Program-made: the position numbers and the translations under genes | Shown: positions 6,002 to 6,809 of the stretch, piece by piece | Layout of the letters: the number at the start of each line of letters is the position of its first letter | How positions within the stretch are numbered: position 1 is the first letter of the stretch | Origin: a bacterium | GTDB lineage: Bacteria; Patescibacteriota; Gracilibacteria; UBA1369; GCA-2718715 | Assembly (NCBI GenBank): GCA_030426295.1 | Contig: JAUHYY010000058.1 | Span: 1 to 6,809 of the forward strand | DNA length: 6,809 nt | Direction: 5' to 3' | Notes under the pieces: generated by a model | What the model was told of the DNA's origin: nothing | Database searches by the model: none | What the model saw: only the letters and a program-made list of their open reading frames with translations

Positions 6002-6809
6002 ATGGGTTCAGTTTTCGATGAAAATTCAGAATTTCTTCAGTATCTGAAGAACAAGAAAACTACAGATGAAATTACATCTAAGTTTGAAGAACCTAAAGAA
6101 GAGGAGCATCTAGAACTCCACATAGATGAAAAACCTAAAGATGCATACGTTCTTAACTTAAAAGGAGTAAAGCTCGATAACCCTAAGAAAGATCCTAAAA
6201 AACACAGTCGAACTTCTACTAAAAGAGTCGCAGCAAGCGAGCCAAAAGCAACAAGTACTGTCAAAGCTGCACCAAAAAAAGAAACAAAGAAACTCAAAAA
6301 GTTAGATAAAATCTCAGAGAAGGCTACGCCTACAAGTAACTTATCAGCATTCATTATTGATAAGTTCAAGTTTTTAGCAACAAGTACTGCCATTTTCATG
6401 GTTGCCTTCATAGCTATAAACTGGTCAGCATATTCAGAAATAGCACTTCACTGGTACAGAGAATCAACAGGAGTAAACGAACTATCACCACTTAACGAAT
6501 ACGCCGAAGACGACAAAGTGGAGCAAGCAGTTGCTGCAGTAGATTCTTCACTCTTTGCAGTAGAACATTTCTCAGTTCCACCAATAGACATCGAAGTTGC
6601 ACCACCAAATACAAGAATCATAATTCCAAGAATTAATAAGAACGTTCCTGTTGTAAATGTAAACGACGATAGACTCCTACAAAGAGACTGGGCAGGTCTA
6701 GAGCAAGACATGCAAGAAGCCTTAAAAGGGGGAGTAGTACATTACCCAGGTACACCTTGGTTCAATCAATCAGGTAATGTTGTTCTAACAGGTCATAGTT
6801 CATATTACC
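6002..6809 (+). CDS. Membrane-anchored sortase with long lysine-rich cytoplasmic tail, 3' end missing
   Basis: The frame runs from ATG 6002 off the window end; 269 residues are visible. Residues 1-115 are hydrophilic, with Lys/Glu/Pro-rich low complexity (about 60-108), and should be cytoplasmic. A single transmembrane helix spans about 124-142 (LATSTAIFMVAFIAIN), so the rest lies outside the membrane. From 204 the sortase beta-barrel begins: TRIIIPRINKNVPVV (204-218), LKGGVVHYPGTPW (241-253), then GNVVLTGHSSYY (258-269) with candidate catalytic His265. The catalytic Cys (TLxTC region) and Arg would be beyond the window. Sortases cleave a C-terminal sorting signal of exported proteins and join it to the cell wall or to pilin subunits. 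The N-terminal tail of well over 100 residues is longer than in most Firmicute sortases. The ATG chosen is the first in frame after the -10, with no Shine-Dalgarno. No substrate with an LPxTG-type signal is seen here. Confidence 0.88.
   Translation, partial: MGSVFDENSEFLQYLKNKKTTDEITSKFEEPKEEEHLELHIDEKPKDAYVLNLKGVKLDNPKKDPKKHSRTSTKRVAASEPKATSTVKAAPKKETKKLKKLDKISEKATPTSNLSAFIIDKFKFLATSTAIFMVAFIAINWSAYSEIALHWYRESTGVNELSPLNEYAEDDKVEQAVAAVDSSLFAVEHFSVPPIDIEVAPPNTRIIIPRINKNVPVVNVNDDRLLQRDWAGLEQDMQEALKGGVVHYPGTPWFNQSGNVVLTGHSSYY

Overview
The window (about 38-40% GC by eye) looks like a compact bacterial chromosome segment, most likely from a Patescibacteria/CPR-type lineage. This is an inference from several things together: a sortase with a long lysine-rich cytoplasmic N-terminus, a divergent CofE-like ligase with no other F420 gene in view, very short leaders, no convincing Shine-Dalgarno sequence before any of the six visible starts, and near-zero spacing between genes. 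TGA is used as a stop (two genes) and no reading frame contains an internal TGA, so there is no sign of the UGA-to-glycine recoding known from Gracilibacteria/Absconditabacteria. No rRNA, tRNA, CRISPR array, insertion sequence or attachment site was seen. No gene-free stretch exceeds 100 bases.

Layout. (1) Positions 1-1382, + strand: the C-terminal part of a GlmU/ST0452-like left-handed beta-helix nucleotide-sugar enzyme, joined by a one-base TAATG overlap to a family 2 glycosyltransferase. Together they form the end of an envelope-polysaccharide operon. (2) Positions 1414-4017, + strand: a monocistronic unit with a strong promoter and an 850-residue predicted lipoprotein. It carries a lysozyme/lytic-transglycosylase-like region, a possible LysM-like segment and a C-terminal phosphatase domain with a complete HCx5RS signature. 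This is the most unusual gene here. (3) Positions 5901-4018, - strand: a tightly overlapped operon of a CofE-like amide ligase, PurN (GAR formyltransferase family) and endonuclease III. Its end abuts the lipoprotein gene with zero bases between. (4) From 6002, + strand, running off the window: a membrane-anchored sortase, divergent from the CofE-like gene.

The three places where transcription appears to start (before the lipoprotein, the CofE-like gene and the sortase) share one architecture: an extended -10 of the form TGCTAnAAT placed 22-23 bases before the ATG, leaving a predicted leader of only about 15-17 nt without a Shine-Dalgarno sequence. This also fixes the start of the CofE-like gene at 5901 rather than the longer frame from 5946.

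A functional theme of cell-surface building (nucleotide sugar, glycosyltransferase, cell-wall-active lipoprotein, sortase) flanks an unrelated metabolic/DNA-repair operon. The two polysaccharide genes differ clearly in codon choice from the lipoprotein (isoleucine mostly ATC versus mostly ATT), so the window may be compositionally mixed.
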